In this document: positions 40,475 to 50,525 of the stretch, in pieces | Layout: each line of letters begins with the position of its first letter | Position numbering within the stretch: position 1 is the stretch's first letter | Source: Tildeniella nuda ZEHNDER 1965/U140 | GTDB taxonomy: Bacteria > Cyanobacteriota > Cyanobacteriia > Leptolyngbyales > Leptolyngbyaceae | Assembly: GCA_019358895.1 (NCBI GenBank) | Contig: JAHHIG010000004.1 | Location: forward strand, 62,001-126,000 | Direction of reading: 5' to 3' | Length of the DNA stretch: 64,000 bases | Notes under the pieces: generated by a model | The model's input: only the letters and a program-made list of their open reading frames with translations | Databases searched by the model: none | What the model was told of the DNA's origin: nothing | Translations under genes and position numbers: made by a program

Positions 40475-40930
40475 TCAAACACAATTTCTGCTTTCAAGTG
40501 GAACCCACCTTGTTTTGAGTGAAGGGATTTCTACTTTGAGTGCGATCGTTCCTGTTTTGAATGGCATCATTCTGGTCTCAGGTGCGATCGTTGCTGTTCC
40601 AGACAGCAAGTTTTCTGCTTGAAGTGCGATCGTTCCTGTTTCAAGTGCGATCGTTTCTGTTTTGAACAGCATCGTTTCTGTTTTAAGTGCGATCGTTCCT
40701 GTTCTAGACAGCAAGTTTTCTGCTTGAAGTGCGATCGTTCCTGTTTCAAGTGCGATCGTTCCAGGTCTAAACAACACTGGTCTTGCTTCAGTTTGCATCG
40801 CTCCGGGTCAGGACATTTTCGTGCAGCGTTCCGTTCGCATCGCGTTCCGCAGGAAAGGAAGCGTTTCTGTTTTAAACAGCAAGTGGCGAGGTTTAAGCTC
40901 GGTGTTCCAAGTTCCAGGCTGGAAGTAGCA
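40475..40930. repeat. 21-bp-period repeat array (C)
   Basis: Units near GATCGTTCCTGTTTCAAGTGC (21 bp) alternate with a variant containing ACAGCAAGTTTTCTGCTTGAA. A compound unit of about 105 bp is repeated (about 40600-40650 and 40705-40755). Open frames across it read TGTIALE/TETIALK heptads. Same period as arrays A and B but a different unit. Confidence 0.85.
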
Positions 40931-41093
40931 ATGCACTTTAGTCGTGGGTGGGGCAGGCGATCGATGGAATATTGGTCAGTCAGCCACATGCCAAGCTTTA
41001 AACTCGGTAGAGTCTCAGGTTGGAGAGACGAAGTTCAGATAAAAGGGTCTGTATCCGGTCTGACTCCTCTCTCCTCTCCCCTCTCCCCTCTCC
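40931..41093. other. Gap between repeat array and cphA2-like gene
   Basis: Contains CTCCTCTCCCCTCTCCCCTC near 41070, a pyrimidine-rich run just after the end of the synthetase gene. No gene seen. Confidence 0.45.
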
Positions 41094-43004
41094 TTACAAA
41101 ATCGTTGCAACTTCCTTCAAATACACCCGGCTAAACGGCTCGTTTTCACCGAGTTTGTATTGCTCAATTAAGCCATCCCGATGCACCGAAACGGTGTCTT
41201 TTTGTTTGACGACAACGGTGGAGTCGTCGAATACGTCACGGGTTAGCATCATTTCGGTCTCAGTTGGATCGTCCAACACAACCACGTTGCTGCCGTAGTA
41301 AAACATGCCGTCGCGATCGAGCACCTCTTCCCGATACTCGGCGATCAGTAGGTCAAGCCTGGGGTTACGCAACAGGTTTTGCACGTTGGTGTTGTAATCA
41401 GGATGCAGGCTTTTCTCAGAGCGGTTAACAAAAACGCCATCACGACAAACGGCACCAATGACCCAGTGCGGGTGCTGAAGCAGGATGTGATCGACGATTT
41501 CCTGCAGGTCTGAGACGGAGGTGCGATTGAAGCTAATGGTAGGAATGCGTGCCGCTTTGTCTGTGTCAAAGAACGTTTTCAAGATATGAGCGGGAACATC
41601 GACGCTTTCGCCCACAGCGGGCTTGAGATGCATGTTGATGCCCGGAGCCGCATTGATTTCAATAATGCCAAAGCTGCCGTCTTTCCACGAGGCTGCTAGA
41701 TCAGGGCAAACCACATCAATGCCGAGGCAGGTAAGACGGAAGTGCAGAGCGATGTCCTGCGCCAGAATGATGTTATCTGGGTGAATTTGGCGAGTCGCAT
41801 CAATGCTCAAGCCACCCGCTGAGAGGTTGGCAACTTTCCGCAGGTAAATGGTGCGATCGCGTTCCAGCACGCTCACCATTGCCAAGCCCTGTTCGTCCAG
41901 GTAGCGCTCCATCGCATCATCGCACTGGATTTTGCCTAGAGGTGAGGTTGGAGTGTCCACGCGGGCAGCGGTGCGGTTTTCGCGATCAATCAATTCACGA
42001 ATCGTTGCGTCTCCATCGCCTGTTACAGATGCAGGACGGCGCTCTGTTGCAGCGACAAATTTGCCGTTTACACACAGCAAGCGATAGTCCTTACCCGCAA
42101 TGCTTTGTTCAACAATGATGCGGGTGGATTGATCATCCGGGACGGCTTCAACGGCGCGATCGAACGCTAGCTCTAGATCATCCACGTTCTGAACATCAGC
42201 GGTCACGCCAATACCCTTGTGACCCACGACAGGCTTCACTGCGACAGGATACCCAATTTGCTTCGCAGCCATAATTGCTTCACCCACCGTATAGACAATG
42301 CTCCCTCTGGGAATCGGAAAGCCAAGCGTGTGGAGAAATTCCTTGCAGTCGTCTTTGCCCGTAGTGAAGTCTGAATCGATGTGGCTGTCGTGATCAAATG
42401 TGGTGGCAATGCCTCGTACCTGCTTTCTACCGTAGCCGTACTGCATCAACCGTTCGTCCCACAGGTAAAACGTGGGAATGTCGAGTTCGTAGGCAGTCTT
42501 GAGCAGTGCGTAAACGGTGGGACCGCCATAGACCGAATCACGGAAGAAGCCTTGCAAAACTTCGATCTGGTCTTCAATCCAAAAGCGTCGATCGCGGGTG
42601 ATTGCTTCAAACCAGTCCCAAACGCAGTAGACGATCGCTCGACTGGTGCGACCGTGTAGCGACTGCACTGCAACTTTGGCAAGCACTTCCCCAGGTTTGA
42701 CACTCCATTGCGTTAGATGCAAGTCCATTTCAAGTTTGCTGACTTCTGCAACGGTGCGGGCAAACAGATGAGCGTAGGATTCATGGGTTTCATCCAGCAG
42801 ATGCGGGTAGCGATCGCCGATGACTTCAAGATAAGCATCCAGCGGTAGAGGCGGGTTCTCCTGCACCAGCGCAAAATCAAACGCTGCCGCTGCTGTCGGC
42901 AGGTAGAAATTGGGACCGCCATAATGCCTGAGATTGAAAATATCAAACGCATCGGTTGTCCTGGCGTTTACACGCACCATATCAATGCTTTGATCTAAAA
43001 CCAT
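41094..43004 (-). CDS. cphA2: CphA2-type cyanophycin synthetase
   Basis: A 636-residue protein collinear with the first two thirds of cyanophycin synthetase: an N-terminal domain (1-215; RHYGGPNFYLPTAAAAFDFA) and an ATP-grasp domain (about 220-480; GYPVAVKPVVGHKGIGVTAD, IIVEQSIAGKDYRLLCVNGK, FGIIEINAAPGINMHL). The C-terminal third is short and lacks the Mur-ligase P-loop of CphA1 (about 870-900 residues). This is the description of CphA2, which joins beta-aspartyl-arginine dipeptides into cyanophycin. Cyanophycinase, which supplies that dipeptide, lies 1.2 kb away. The start ATG at 43004 fits relatives. Confidence 0.8.
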   Translation of the reverse strand: MVLDQSIDMVRVNARTTDAFDIFNLRHYGGPNFYLPTAAAAFDFALVQENPPLPLDAYLEVIGDRYPHLLDETHESYAHLFARTVAEVSKLEMDLHLTQWSVKPGEVLAKVAVQSLHGRTSRAIVYCVWDWFEAITRDRRFWIEDQIEVLQGFFRDSVYGGPTVYALLKTAYELDIPTFYLWDERLMQYGYGRKQVRGIATTFDHDSHIDSDFTTGKDDCKEFLHTLGFPIPRGSIVYTVGEAIMAAKQIGYPVAVKPVVGHKGIGVTADVQNVDDLELAFDRAVEAVPDDQSTRIIVEQSIAGKDYRLLCVNGKFVAATERRPASVTGDGDATIRELIDRENRTAARVDTPTSPLGKIQCDDAMERYLDEQGLAMVSVLERDRTIYLRKVANLSAGGLSIDATRQIHPDNIILAQDIALHFRLTCLGIDVVCPDLAASWKDGSFGIIEINAAPGINMHLKPAVGESVDVPAHILKTFFDTDKAARIPTISFNRTSVSDLQEIVDHILLQHPHWVIGAVCRDGVFVNRSEKSLHPDYNTNVQNLLRNPRLDLLIAEYREEVLDRDGMFYYGSNVVVLDDPTETEMMLTRDVFDDSTVVVKQKDTVSVHRDGLIEQYKLGENEPFSRVYLKEVATIL

Positions 43005-43197
43005 GACGAAGTACCATTTCTATGCATCGTTGAGCTTAGCTTTATGGCTTCAACACTTTCCTCTACCGGAGGTTACGACCTGCTGTACAAAGAGAGTAAG
43101 AGATGCCGTCTACCTAGAGACATATCACCTTTGGGGGGTGAAAAAAAGCGACATAGTGGCTACAAATGTGTTGCACTTGTGAAGAGGTCATCACCTT

Positions 43198-43440
43198 ATG
43201 AACAAGACATTTATGAGTAATCCTTTTACAAACGAGCCAACAATGGGCGAAGCAGTTGATCCCCTTAGAGCCGAAGTCCATGCTCTGGCGGAGGATGCCT
43301 TTCACCGTCACCTGATTTCTGGTCATGGTGATAGCGAATACCCCGACGAATATCAGATCGTGCATCAAGGCAAACCAAAGCATCTGTCGCTAAGCGGTGC
43401 CCGTGCCTTTCTAACTAAGTTGATACAGCGATCGACCTAA
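43198..43440 (+). CDS. Small hypothetical protein, 80 aa
   Basis: A short protein (NPFTNEPTMGEAVDPLRAEV, HALAEDAFHRHLISGHGDSE, QIVHQGKPKHLSLSGARAF). I do not recognise a named family, though the pattern looks conserved in cyanobacteria. No membrane segment. It is divergent from the cphA2-like gene, 193 bp apart, and could share a bidirectional control region. Confidence 0.5.
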   Translation: MNKTFMSNPFTNEPTMGEAVDPLRAEVHALAEDAFHRHLISGHGDSEYPDEYQIVHQGKPKHLSLSGARAFLTKLIQRST

Positions 43441-43626
43441 GATCGAGAGACAAATTTCTGACGCGATCGTCATATGCAGATCCTGCTGTTGGGAACCCTG
43501 CTTATGTTGTATCGGTCTCACTTCAGGCATGTCTCTTTGTTCGTAAAACCTCTGCACAGGGCGCTGATCTGCGATCGACGTACGGCAGTTGACGTGTACA
43601 AACTACGCACCAGAGGTAGGGCATTA

Positions 43627-44061
43627 ATGCTGAAAACATTTCGTCGGCTTGTACCGCTGCCAATCATCGCACTGACGTTGATTCCATGCGTGGAAGGTGT
43701 AAAGGCAGAAGAAGAACTGATTGATGGGCAGTGCCAACCGAATCCACCCGTCAATGTTGCGGCAAACTGTCGATCGGCTACGTTTATCGACCCAGCAGCG
43801 GTTGAGGTCTACAATGAGTCTCGACGGTTCTGGCTCAGAACCGATTACTACGGTAGAAGCTCCGACCAAAACCGAATCGTGCGCTCTATGCTGTATGAAA
43901 CGGTTGTTTGCACAGAACGAAAAATTGCGACGACAAAAGTAGTGAGTTACACACGCGGCGGTGCTTCGCAGAGTAAAACGCAGCCGCTAGAGTTTATCTT
44001 GCCCAAGCAACAAACGCGCACTCAGAGAAGCGCAATCCGGTTTGTTTGCGAACTTAACTAA
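43627..44061 (+). CDS. Exported hypothetical protein, 144 aa
   Basis: A signal peptide (RRLVPLPIIALTLIPCVEG, cleavage probably near VKAEE) precedes a small domain with four cysteines (QCQPN, NCRSA, VCTER, FVCEL) that may form two disulfides. I do not recognise the family. I start at 43627, where GAGGTAGGG precedes the ATG and the signal peptide begins; the frame is open 51 codons further upstream without coding features. It lies between the small gene and cyanophycinase on the same strand. Confidence 0.55.
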   Translation: MLKTFRRLVPLPIIALTLIPCVEGVKAEEELIDGQCQPNPPVNVAANCRSATFIDPAAVEVYNESRRFWLRTDYYGRSSDQNRIVRSMLYETVVCTERKIATTKVVSYTRGGASQSKTQPLEFILPKQQTRTQRSAIRFVCELN

Positions 44062-44166
44062 GCGTTGTAACGCGTTTCTGTATCAAAATCTACCGAACGG
44101 ATGTAACCAGCCTCTCGATCGCTATGCTCTACTAGAAGACTACTTTACAGAGAGTTGGAGACGGCT

Positions 44167-45048
44167 ATGGCAGTACAGGATGCTGAAGGGTCAGTTGTAG
44201 CGGCATTACCAGACGATACGGCAGAGGCACAGGAGAGTGTAGCGCTCCCCGAAACCCACGGACAATTGGTGATTATTGGTGGTGCAGAAGATAAAGAGGG
44301 TGATTGCACCATCTTGCGCGAATTCGTCCGTCGGGCAGGCGGTTTGCAAGCACACATTGTGGTGATGACCGTTGCAACAGGGCTACCCGGTGAAGTAGGC
44401 GAAACCTATTTGAATTTGTTTGAGCGACTGGGCGTTGAGTCTGTCAAGGTGGTTGATACGGCTAGACGAGAAGATGCCAGCGATCCTAGAGCACTAGAGT
44501 TAACTCAGGCAGCAACGGGTGTCTTTTTTACAGGTGGCAATCAAGCGCGTATTACCGAGTGTTTAAAAGATACGGAACTTGATGCCCTGCTGCACAAACG
44601 TTTTGCTGAGGGCATCGTCATTGCTGGCACCAGCGCTGGAGCTGCCATGATGCCCGACATGATGATTGTTGAAGGTGAATCGGAAACCAATCCTCGCATG
44701 GAAGTGGTGCGCATGGATCGCGGTATGGGTTTTCTGCCCGGTGTCGTCATTGATCAACATTTTGCCCAACGAGGTCGCTTAGGTCGCTTGCTATCTGCGA
44801 TCGCCCAACAGCCTGTGCATCTGGGCTTTGGCATTGACGAGAACACGGCAATTGCGATTAACGGCAAAGAGCTAGAAGTGATTGGCGAAGGCGCAATTAC
44901 TATCGTTGATGTGGCAAACATCACCCACAACAACGTTGATGAACTGCTGCGGGATGAACCTCTTGCGCTCTGCAATGCCACACTGCATATCCTGCCGCAT
45001 CGGTACAAGTTTGATTTGGAAAAGCGCATGCCGATCGACACAGAATAG
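44167..45048 (+). CDS. cphB: Cyanophycinase
   Basis: A 293-residue S51-family serine peptidase that cleaves cyanophycin to beta-aspartyl-arginine. After a variable 30-residue start, the fold begins GQLVIIGGAEDKEGDCTIL; the nucleophile Ser lies in AGTSAGAAMMP, with GFLPGVVIDQHFAQRGRLGR and GFGIDENTAIAINGKEL following, both family signatures. I start at 44167, with GGAG seven bases upstream; a TTG twelve bases earlier is possible. It sits near the CphA2-type synthetase but is read in the opposite direction, so the two genes form a divergent cyanophycin locus with two small genes between. Confidence 0.93.
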   Translation: MAVQDAEGSVVAALPDDTAEAQESVALPETHGQLVIIGGAEDKEGDCTILREFVRRAGGLQAHIVVMTVATGLPGEVGETYLNLFERLGVESVKVVDTARREDASDPRALELTQAATGVFFTGGNQARITECLKDTELDALLHKRFAEGIVIAGTSAGAAMMPDMMIVEGESETNPRMEVVRMDRGMGFLPGVVIDQHFAQRGRLGRLLSAIAQQPVHLGFGIDENTAIAINGKELEVIGEGAITIVDVANITHNNVDELLRDEPLALCNATLHILPHRYKFDLEKRMPIDTE

Positions 45049-45868
45049 CTTGTGGCACTGGGTAGCCTTCTTTCGTAAAGGATAGAGAAACAAGGCTCCC
45101 TCAATCACTAGCTCAATGAACCACATCAGTGCGTTGCCGTCTTGCAAGAGATGCCGGATTGCTCCAATGTGGCTGTTCAGGTTCCTGGCAACCACTGAGG
45201 TCTTTCTCACCAAGCACGATATTAGTTGTCTTGAGGTGTTGTTGCCGCATTCAAGGTTATCGGTCAAGTCGATCACTACCTTCAACTCAGAGCCGCAACC
45301 AGCTCCAACACAATGCTTGATCCTAATCTGCTCAACTCTCAGCAGTTTTCTAGTCTTGGTAATATCGTAACGGCTGGCTTGCAGCTCTCTTTCATACGGT
45401 TCAAGCCTTATTTACGTATGGCGATCGCTGCCCATTTTGGGTCACTACCACCTGCGTCGTCGCCGAGAAGGGTTTGATCTTCAGCTTCGCAATCCCGATC
45501 GTCCCTCAGAAAGTGTTTGAGTTGTGATGATGGCTGCATTAGAGGCATCGAGCACCATCGCTGCAACGCTACATGCCTGCAAAAACTCTGATCTAGTTAA
45601 CAATAGGCTTATTTGCTTGTTTAACCGTACTTGATAGCGGTTGAACAGGGAGTTTCACGCTTTGGAGGGGCATTTGTATAGACTTGTGTCTGGCACCTTT
45701 GACTAAAATTCGTTTCACTGGCGATCTTTACCTCAGACGCAGTGACTGTATAATTGGCTCGTCCTTCGCAAAAGTTAACCTCAGTCAGGGCTGTGTAAGC
45801 TGCTTTTACTCGTAGGCTGCTTTTATGCAGGGACTTTTTACAGAGTGTTCCAAAAGCTTTTACTACCA
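45049..45868. other. 820-bp intergenic region, nothing recognised
   Basis: Between cyanophycinase and the second DUF4912 fusion gene. Short open frames on both strands lack family resemblance, ribosome-binding sites or coding-like composition. No tRNA, repeat array or strong terminator was found. It may hold a small undetected gene or a long promoter region. Confidence 0.45.
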
Positions 45869-48826
45869 ATGCCGCAACGAACGTCGCCCTCCAAAGACAC
45901 TCCGCTCCTAGGTCTGGCAATGCTTTTAGCGTTGCTGACAGCATCGAAGCCTTTAGTCGCGTTGCTGACGCTTGACCCGGTGCTGGCACAAACGCCTACG
46001 CCATCCTTCTCACCGCCACCTGTTGTTCCTAACGGCTCCACGGTCAGGGTAGATGGTTCCAGCAGCATGGCAACCATTAATCAGGCGTTGAAAAAAGCGT
46101 ACGAAGAGAAGTATGCGGGCACCAGCGTCACTTTGGCAGAGGAAGGTAGCGATGCGGCATTGAAAGCACTGCTGGATGGAAAAGTTGACGTGGCAGCGAT
46201 CGGTCGCTCACTCACGGCAGAGGAGAAGCAGAAAGGACTGGTAGCAGCTCCGATCGCACGGCACAAGATTGCCATCATCGTGAGTCCCAATAACCCCTTC
46301 ACAGGAAACATCACGTTTGAGCAGTTTGCCAAGATTTTCCGAGGCGAAATCAAAAATTGGTCGGAGTTGGGTGGTGCTCCAGGTCTGATTCGGTTTGTCG
46401 ATCGTCCAACCTTCAGCGACACTCGCCAAGCATTCCGCCCCTACCCTGTGTTTCAGAAAGCGCCCTTTAAGGCAGGCGAGAACACCAGGCAAACCGCTAA
46501 AGACAGTACAGATGAGGTTATTCAGGCGCTAGGAACCGATGGCATTGGGTACGCGATCGCGGATCAGGTGCTCGATCGCCCAGACGTTCGCATCATTTCG
46601 ATGCACAAAACCTTGCCCGATGACCCGCGTTATCCATTCTCGCAACCGTTGGCATACGTGTATAAAGGCACTCCTAGTCCTGCTGTCCTCGCCTTTTTAG
46701 GCGTTGCTACAGCACCTGCCAGTAAGGGCATCATCGAAGCGGCACGAGAAACGGGTACAAAAGCGGCGGCGGATGCCAGCCCAATCCCTTCCAGTCCGTC
46801 GCCCATATCGCCTAGCCCAGAGACAAGCCCAACTGCGACACCAGATGTCGCTGCTGTGCCTCCTGGAACTACCGCTGAAACACGCGGCGGATTCCCCTGG
46901 TGGCTGTTGCTGTTGCCCTTGGCGGGTTTACTGCTCTGGTTTTGGCTGAAGGGTCGTCGTCCTGGAGCAGACCCCGTAGCGCCACCACCAGCACCGCCCG
47001 ATCGCCTTCCTACGCCCGCCCCACCGCCAGCACCAGATGTTGCAGCCACAGGCGCTGTCCCGACCAGCGCTACGATTGCAGCAGGCGCGGGAGTCGCTGG
47101 CGCTGGGCTGGCTGGTGCTGCCGCGATCGCCAGTCATAACGAGGCAACGGAGAGTGCCGCGATCGACGATGCTGCGATCGACTACACCTCGATCGAGCCG
47201 CCCATTGTACCTGCTGCCGATGTGTCTGCTCCCGCTGTTGGTTCACCAGGAGACAGTGGGCTTCCTGGCGCTGCCGTGCTGGCAGGCGGAGTGCTGGCGG
47301 CTGGCGCTGGCGCTGCTGCACTGGCTGGGCTGGCGGCTGGCGGTACGGCTGCCCGTAGCAAAATCACGCTAACTCCATATCCTGATCAGCAAGCCTATGC
47401 GGAATGGGATACGCCCGCCGACCATAAAGCTGAACTGCAACACCAGGGCGGACGTACGCTCAAGTTGCGGCTGTATGATGTGACTGGTCTGAATCTGGCT
47501 GAGCAACGCCCTCAGAGTTTTCAAGAATTTTCGGTTGCGGAAGATGCAGTGCAACATATGTCAGCGATTCGACCCGATCGCGATTACATTGCTGAAATAG
47601 GCTATGTGACGGAAGATCATTACTGGCTGTCACTGGCACGCTCTAATTCGATTCGCATTCCGTCACCGTCTGAAGGTGTGGCGGTAGTCGGTGGTACAGC
47701 CCTGGCAGCCGGAGCAGGATTGGCAGTATTGGGCACGCTGGATAACAAAGCCCAAACCGATGTCGAAGCGACCAAATATGATGTGGGGCAAACTGACCTC
47801 AGCAGCGAAGCACTGGCTTCAGTGGACGAGGGGCTACCTGATCTACCAGAGGGCTACGGTGAAAGCCGCATCGTTCTCATGCCCCGTGATCCGCAGTGGG
47901 GCTATACCTACTGGGATGCACCCCAGGAGCATAAAGAAGAGCTACGGCAGCAGGGTGGACAGCGCCTTGCTCTGCGGCTGTATGACGTGACGGATGTCGA
48001 TCTCGACCATGCCAGTGCTCACAGTTTGCAGCAGTTTGACTGTGACGAGTTGGCGCGCGACTGGTACGTACCCATTCCTGTGAGCGATCGCGATTACCTT
48101 GCCGAAATTGGCTACCTCACGGGTGATGGTCGTTGGCTGCTGCTGGCGCGATCGAACCCTGTTCGCATCCCACCAATCTACCCGTCTGACTGGTTTGAAG
48201 ACCAGTTCATCTCGGTCGCCTGGGATGACGATCTGCGCGGTGCGACCCTGCTAGATTTAGTCTCCCCTAAAACGCCTGCCGCTACTACAGCCGCCAGCCC
48301 TCTTTACGCGCAAATCTTTGGGCTGGCTCAATCCACCGAGGCACTCCGCCTCGCAGGTTCCCTCTTCGGCTCGATGCAGCATATCGCTGGTTCCATGCAA
48401 CAGATGCCACAGCAGTCTGTCAGCTCTTACGTTTTTCCATCCGGCGTGGGGGCATGGGCATTACCCGGTGTACCGACGGTTTCTGGCTTAACAATGTCAG
48501 GGGTTGGCATGTCAGGAATTGGGTTTGGAGCGTCTATGCCGCCGATCCGAGCGCGTAAATTCTGGCTGGTTGCCGATGCTGAACTCATCATTTATGGCGC
48601 GACAGAGCCTGATGCTACTGTGACGATCGACGGTCGTCCTATTCCACTCAATCCCGACGGCACCTTCCGCTTTCAGATGTCCTTCCAGGATGGTGTACTC
48701 AATTTTCCAATTATTGCTGTTGCTGCGGATGGCGAACAAACGCGCGCTATTCGCATGACGTTCAACCGTGAAACCCCTCACCGCCATACCAATGCAAAGG
48801 ACGAAGCAGTGGATGAATTGTTCTAA
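45869..48826 (+). CDS. Phosphate-binding-like protein fused to DUF4912 domains, second copy
   Basis: A 985-residue paralogue of the gene at 1106. Signal segment 10-45; PstS-like domain about 45-290 (RVDGSSSMATINQALKKAYE, KIFRGEIKNWSELGG, GIGYAIADQ); Pro/Ser linker; membrane helix about 335-355 (PWWLLLLPLAGLLLWFW); an Ala/Gly-rich region; two DUF4912 domains (about 500-600 and 665-770); and a C-terminal extension with MPPIRARKFWLVADAELIIY and DATVTIDGRPIPLNPDGTF, a part often found at the end of DUF4912 proteins and absent from the first copy. I prefer the ATG at 45869; a GTG at 45845 is possible. Function unknown. Confidence 0.75.
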   Translation: MPQRTSPSKDTPLLGLAMLLALLTASKPLVALLTLDPVLAQTPTPSFSPPPVVPNGSTVRVDGSSSMATINQALKKAYEEKYAGTSVTLAEEGSDAALKALLDGKVDVAAIGRSLTAEEKQKGLVAAPIARHKIAIIVSPNNPFTGNITFEQFAKIFRGEIKNWSELGGAPGLIRFVDRPTFSDTRQAFRPYPVFQKAPFKAGENTRQTAKDSTDEVIQALGTDGIGYAIADQVLDRPDVRIISMHKTLPDDPRYPFSQPLAYVYKGTPSPAVLAFLGVATAPASKGIIEAARETGTKAAADASPIPSSPSPISPSPETSPTATPDVAAVPPGTTAETRGGFPWWLLLLPLAGLLLWFWLKGRRPGADPVAPPPAPPDRLPTPAPPPAPDVAATGAVPTSATIAAGAGVAGAGLAGAAAIASHNEATESAAIDDAAIDYTSIEPPIVPAADVSAPAVGSPGDSGLPGAAVLAGGVLAAGAGAAALAGLAAGGTAARSKITLTPYPDQQAYAEWDTPADHKAELQHQGGRTLKLRLYDVTGLNLAEQRPQSFQEFSVAEDAVQHMSAIRPDRDYIAEIGYVTEDHYWLSLARSNSIRIPSPSEGVAVVGGTALAAGAGLAVLGTLDNKAQTDVEATKYDVGQTDLSSEALASVDEGLPDLPEGYGESRIVLMPRDPQWGYTYWDAPQEHKEELRQQGGQRLALRLYDVTDVDLDHASAHSLQQFDCDELARDWYVPIPVSDRDYLAEIGYLTGDGRWLLLARSNPVRIPPIYPSDWFEDQFISVAWDDDLRGATLLDLVSPKTPAATTAASPLYAQIFGLAQSTEALRLAGSLFGSMQHIAGSMQQMPQQSVSSYVFPSGVGAWALPGVPTVSGLTMSGVGMSGIGFGASMPPIRARKFWLVADAELIIYGATEPDATVTIDGRPIPLNPDGTFRFQMSFQDGVLNFPIIAVAADGEQTRAIRMTFNRETPHRHTNAKDEAVDELF

Positions 48827-48971
48827 ATTCTCTGGTTCAGCTTTAACAGCGTGAAAGAAACACTAGAAGCTTCCATCTATATGTTTTACTTGAACAGTCA
48901 GGCATTGGCGTTTGTGCTGGATCACTCTGTAGCCCTACGCGAACTAGCGCAAATTGATTTTGGAGAACACA

Positions 48972-49319
48972 ATGGCGAATGCAGTTGGGATGGTTGAAGT
49001 GCTGGGTCTCCCCCCTGCATTGTCAGTAGCCGATACGATGTGCAAGGCGGCTAACGTCACACTCGTAGGGACGGAAAAAGTCAGTGGTGCTCGTTATACG
49101 GTGATTGTTCGCGGTGATGTTTCTGAAGTCAATATGGCAGTAGAAGCGGGCGTGGAGGCAGCGAAGCGGATCATCGGAGACAAGCCGCTCTACCTTTCCT
49201 CTCACGTCATTGCCCGCCCCAGCGAAAACTTAGAGTATGTCCTAAAGTCGATGAGACCGAACGCAAAACTTGCGCAATATCTTGAGCGAGCCACCGATCG
49301 CCCACCGCTGGTCAGTTAA
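48972..49319 (+). CDS. Carboxysome shell hexamer protein, CcmK family
   Basis: A 115-residue single BMC-domain protein: AVGMVEVLGLPPALSVADTM, VRGDVSEVNMAVEAGVEAAK, HVIARPSENLEYVLKSM. Such proteins form hexameric tiles of the carboxysome shell. It differs from CcmK1/K2 (for example in the pore region, KVSGARYTV) and stands apart from any ccm operon, like the CcmK3-K6 paralogues that tune shell permeability. The ATG at 48972 is preceded by TTGGAGAACACA, a good ribosome-binding site. Which paralogue it is cannot be decided by eye. Confidence 0.85.
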   Translation: MANAVGMVEVLGLPPALSVADTMCKAANVTLVGTEKVSGARYTVIVRGDVSEVNMAVEAGVEAAKRIIGDKPLYLSSHVIARPSENLEYVLKSMRPNAKLAQYLERATDRPPLVS

Positions 49320-49410
49320 ACCACAGCTAACTCGACTAGATGCGGTTTGGACGCTCCCCTTGTGAGCGGTCAAGCGGTTTTGCTATAGGCGATCGGTGGC
49401 TTAACGAGTT

Positions 49411-50244
49411 CTATACTCCTTGCTGCTTAAACCATGCCTGGAGTTTCTTCCAGCCATCTTTTGCGTCAGCCTCCCGGTAAGACGGGCGGTAGTCCGCAAA
49501 GAAAGCATGAGACGCATCAGGATACACAACGATTTCAGACTTGCTGCTGCCAGACTTGAGGCGATCGCGCATTTGCTCCACCGTAGTCAGCGGAATGCCC
49601 GTATCTTTGCCACCATAAAGCCCTAGCACAGGCACTTTCAACGTCGAAGCAACATCAACCGGATACTTCGGCATCAGTGCATTTGCATCGCCGACTAACC
49701 GTCCATACCACGCGACACCCGCTTTAACATTGGGATTATGAGCCGCGTAGAGCCAGACGATGCGACCACCCCAGCAAAAGCCCGTCGTTGTTAGCTTTGC
49801 CGCATTTCCCTTTGAGTCACTCACTGCCCAGGCTACCGTTGCATCAAGATCAGACATTACCTGAGCATCCGGCACTTTAGCAACGATCGGGCGAATTTCA
49901 TCCACGCTGCTGAGCTTGAGAACATCGCCCTGCCGCGTAAAGAGCTGGGGCGCGATCGCCACGTAGCCCAGTTTGGCAAAGCGACGGCAAACATCCTCAA
50001 TATGCGCGTGTACACCAAAAATTTCGTGGAGCACCAGCACGATCGGAAAGTTAGTGCCTTTCGCTGGCATCGCTCGATAAGCGGGGATCGAAGGAACATC
50101 CTTGGTAGGGATTTTGACTGCACCTGCGATGATTCCTTCCGCACTGGTGTTGATTACGCTGGCAGCGATCGGCTGGACTGCAAGTGCAAAACCACCAGCA
50201 AAGGCAGCCGTAACCATAAATCGGCGACGTGTAAATTCTGGCAT
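49411..50244 (-). CDS. Dienelactone hydrolase family protein, Tat-exported
   Basis: A 277-residue alpha/beta-hydrolase. The N-terminus [20 protein letters not shown] is a twin-arginine signal. The catalytic set of dienelactone hydrolases is visible: nucleophile Cys in [13 protein letters not shown], Asp in [11 protein letters not shown], His in [15 protein letters not shown], plus the oxyanion region [19 protein letters not shown]. The natural substrate in cyanobacteria is unknown; relatives hydrolyse lactones or esters. A monocistronic gene, convergent with ccmK. Confidence 0.85.
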   Translation of the reverse strand: MPEFTRRRFMVTAAFAGGFALAVQPIAASVINTSAEGIIAGAVKIPTKDVPSIPAYRAMPAKGTNFPIVLVLHEIFGVHAHIEDVCRRFAKLGYVAIAPQLFTRQGDVLKLSSVDEIRPIVAKVPDAQVMSDLDATVAWAVSDSKGNAAKLTTTGFCWGGRIVWLYAAHNPNVKAGVAWYGRLVGDANALMPKYPVDVASTLKVPVLGLYGGKDTGIPLTTVEQMRDRLKSGSSKSEIVVYPDASHAFFADYRPSYREADAKDGWKKLQAWFKQQGV

Positions 50245-50525
50245 GACGTTGATTGTTAGCGTTAGAAGTCCAGCTTCGATCTTAAGCCGTTAAAAATTTG
50301 CTCCAACGCGCAATAATGCCTTTCACCGTTGCAATAGTGTCCCTCAGCCAGATTCGATCATAACGTTATACAACGCTTTGAACAGAAGGCGAGGCTCTAG
50401 GCAGAGATAATTGTAAGAGCTTGACGCGATCGCTGTGCGTTCTGCATCCTGGTTAGATTAGCCTCGCTGGATGCTGACCGCTATCCGTTTGTAGAGAGCT
50501 TTAATTTACCTAACAGGGCGATAAA

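Noticed and set aside
40475-40989. Open frames in array C as protein-coding genes
   Set aside because: They exist on both strands and in several frames because a 21-bp repeat without stops is open everywhere; no start context or conserved domain.
45621-45989. 122-codon minus-strand frame as a gene
   Set aside because: It overlaps the start of the DUF4912 fusion gene, whose signal peptide is clear, and shows no family resemblance.
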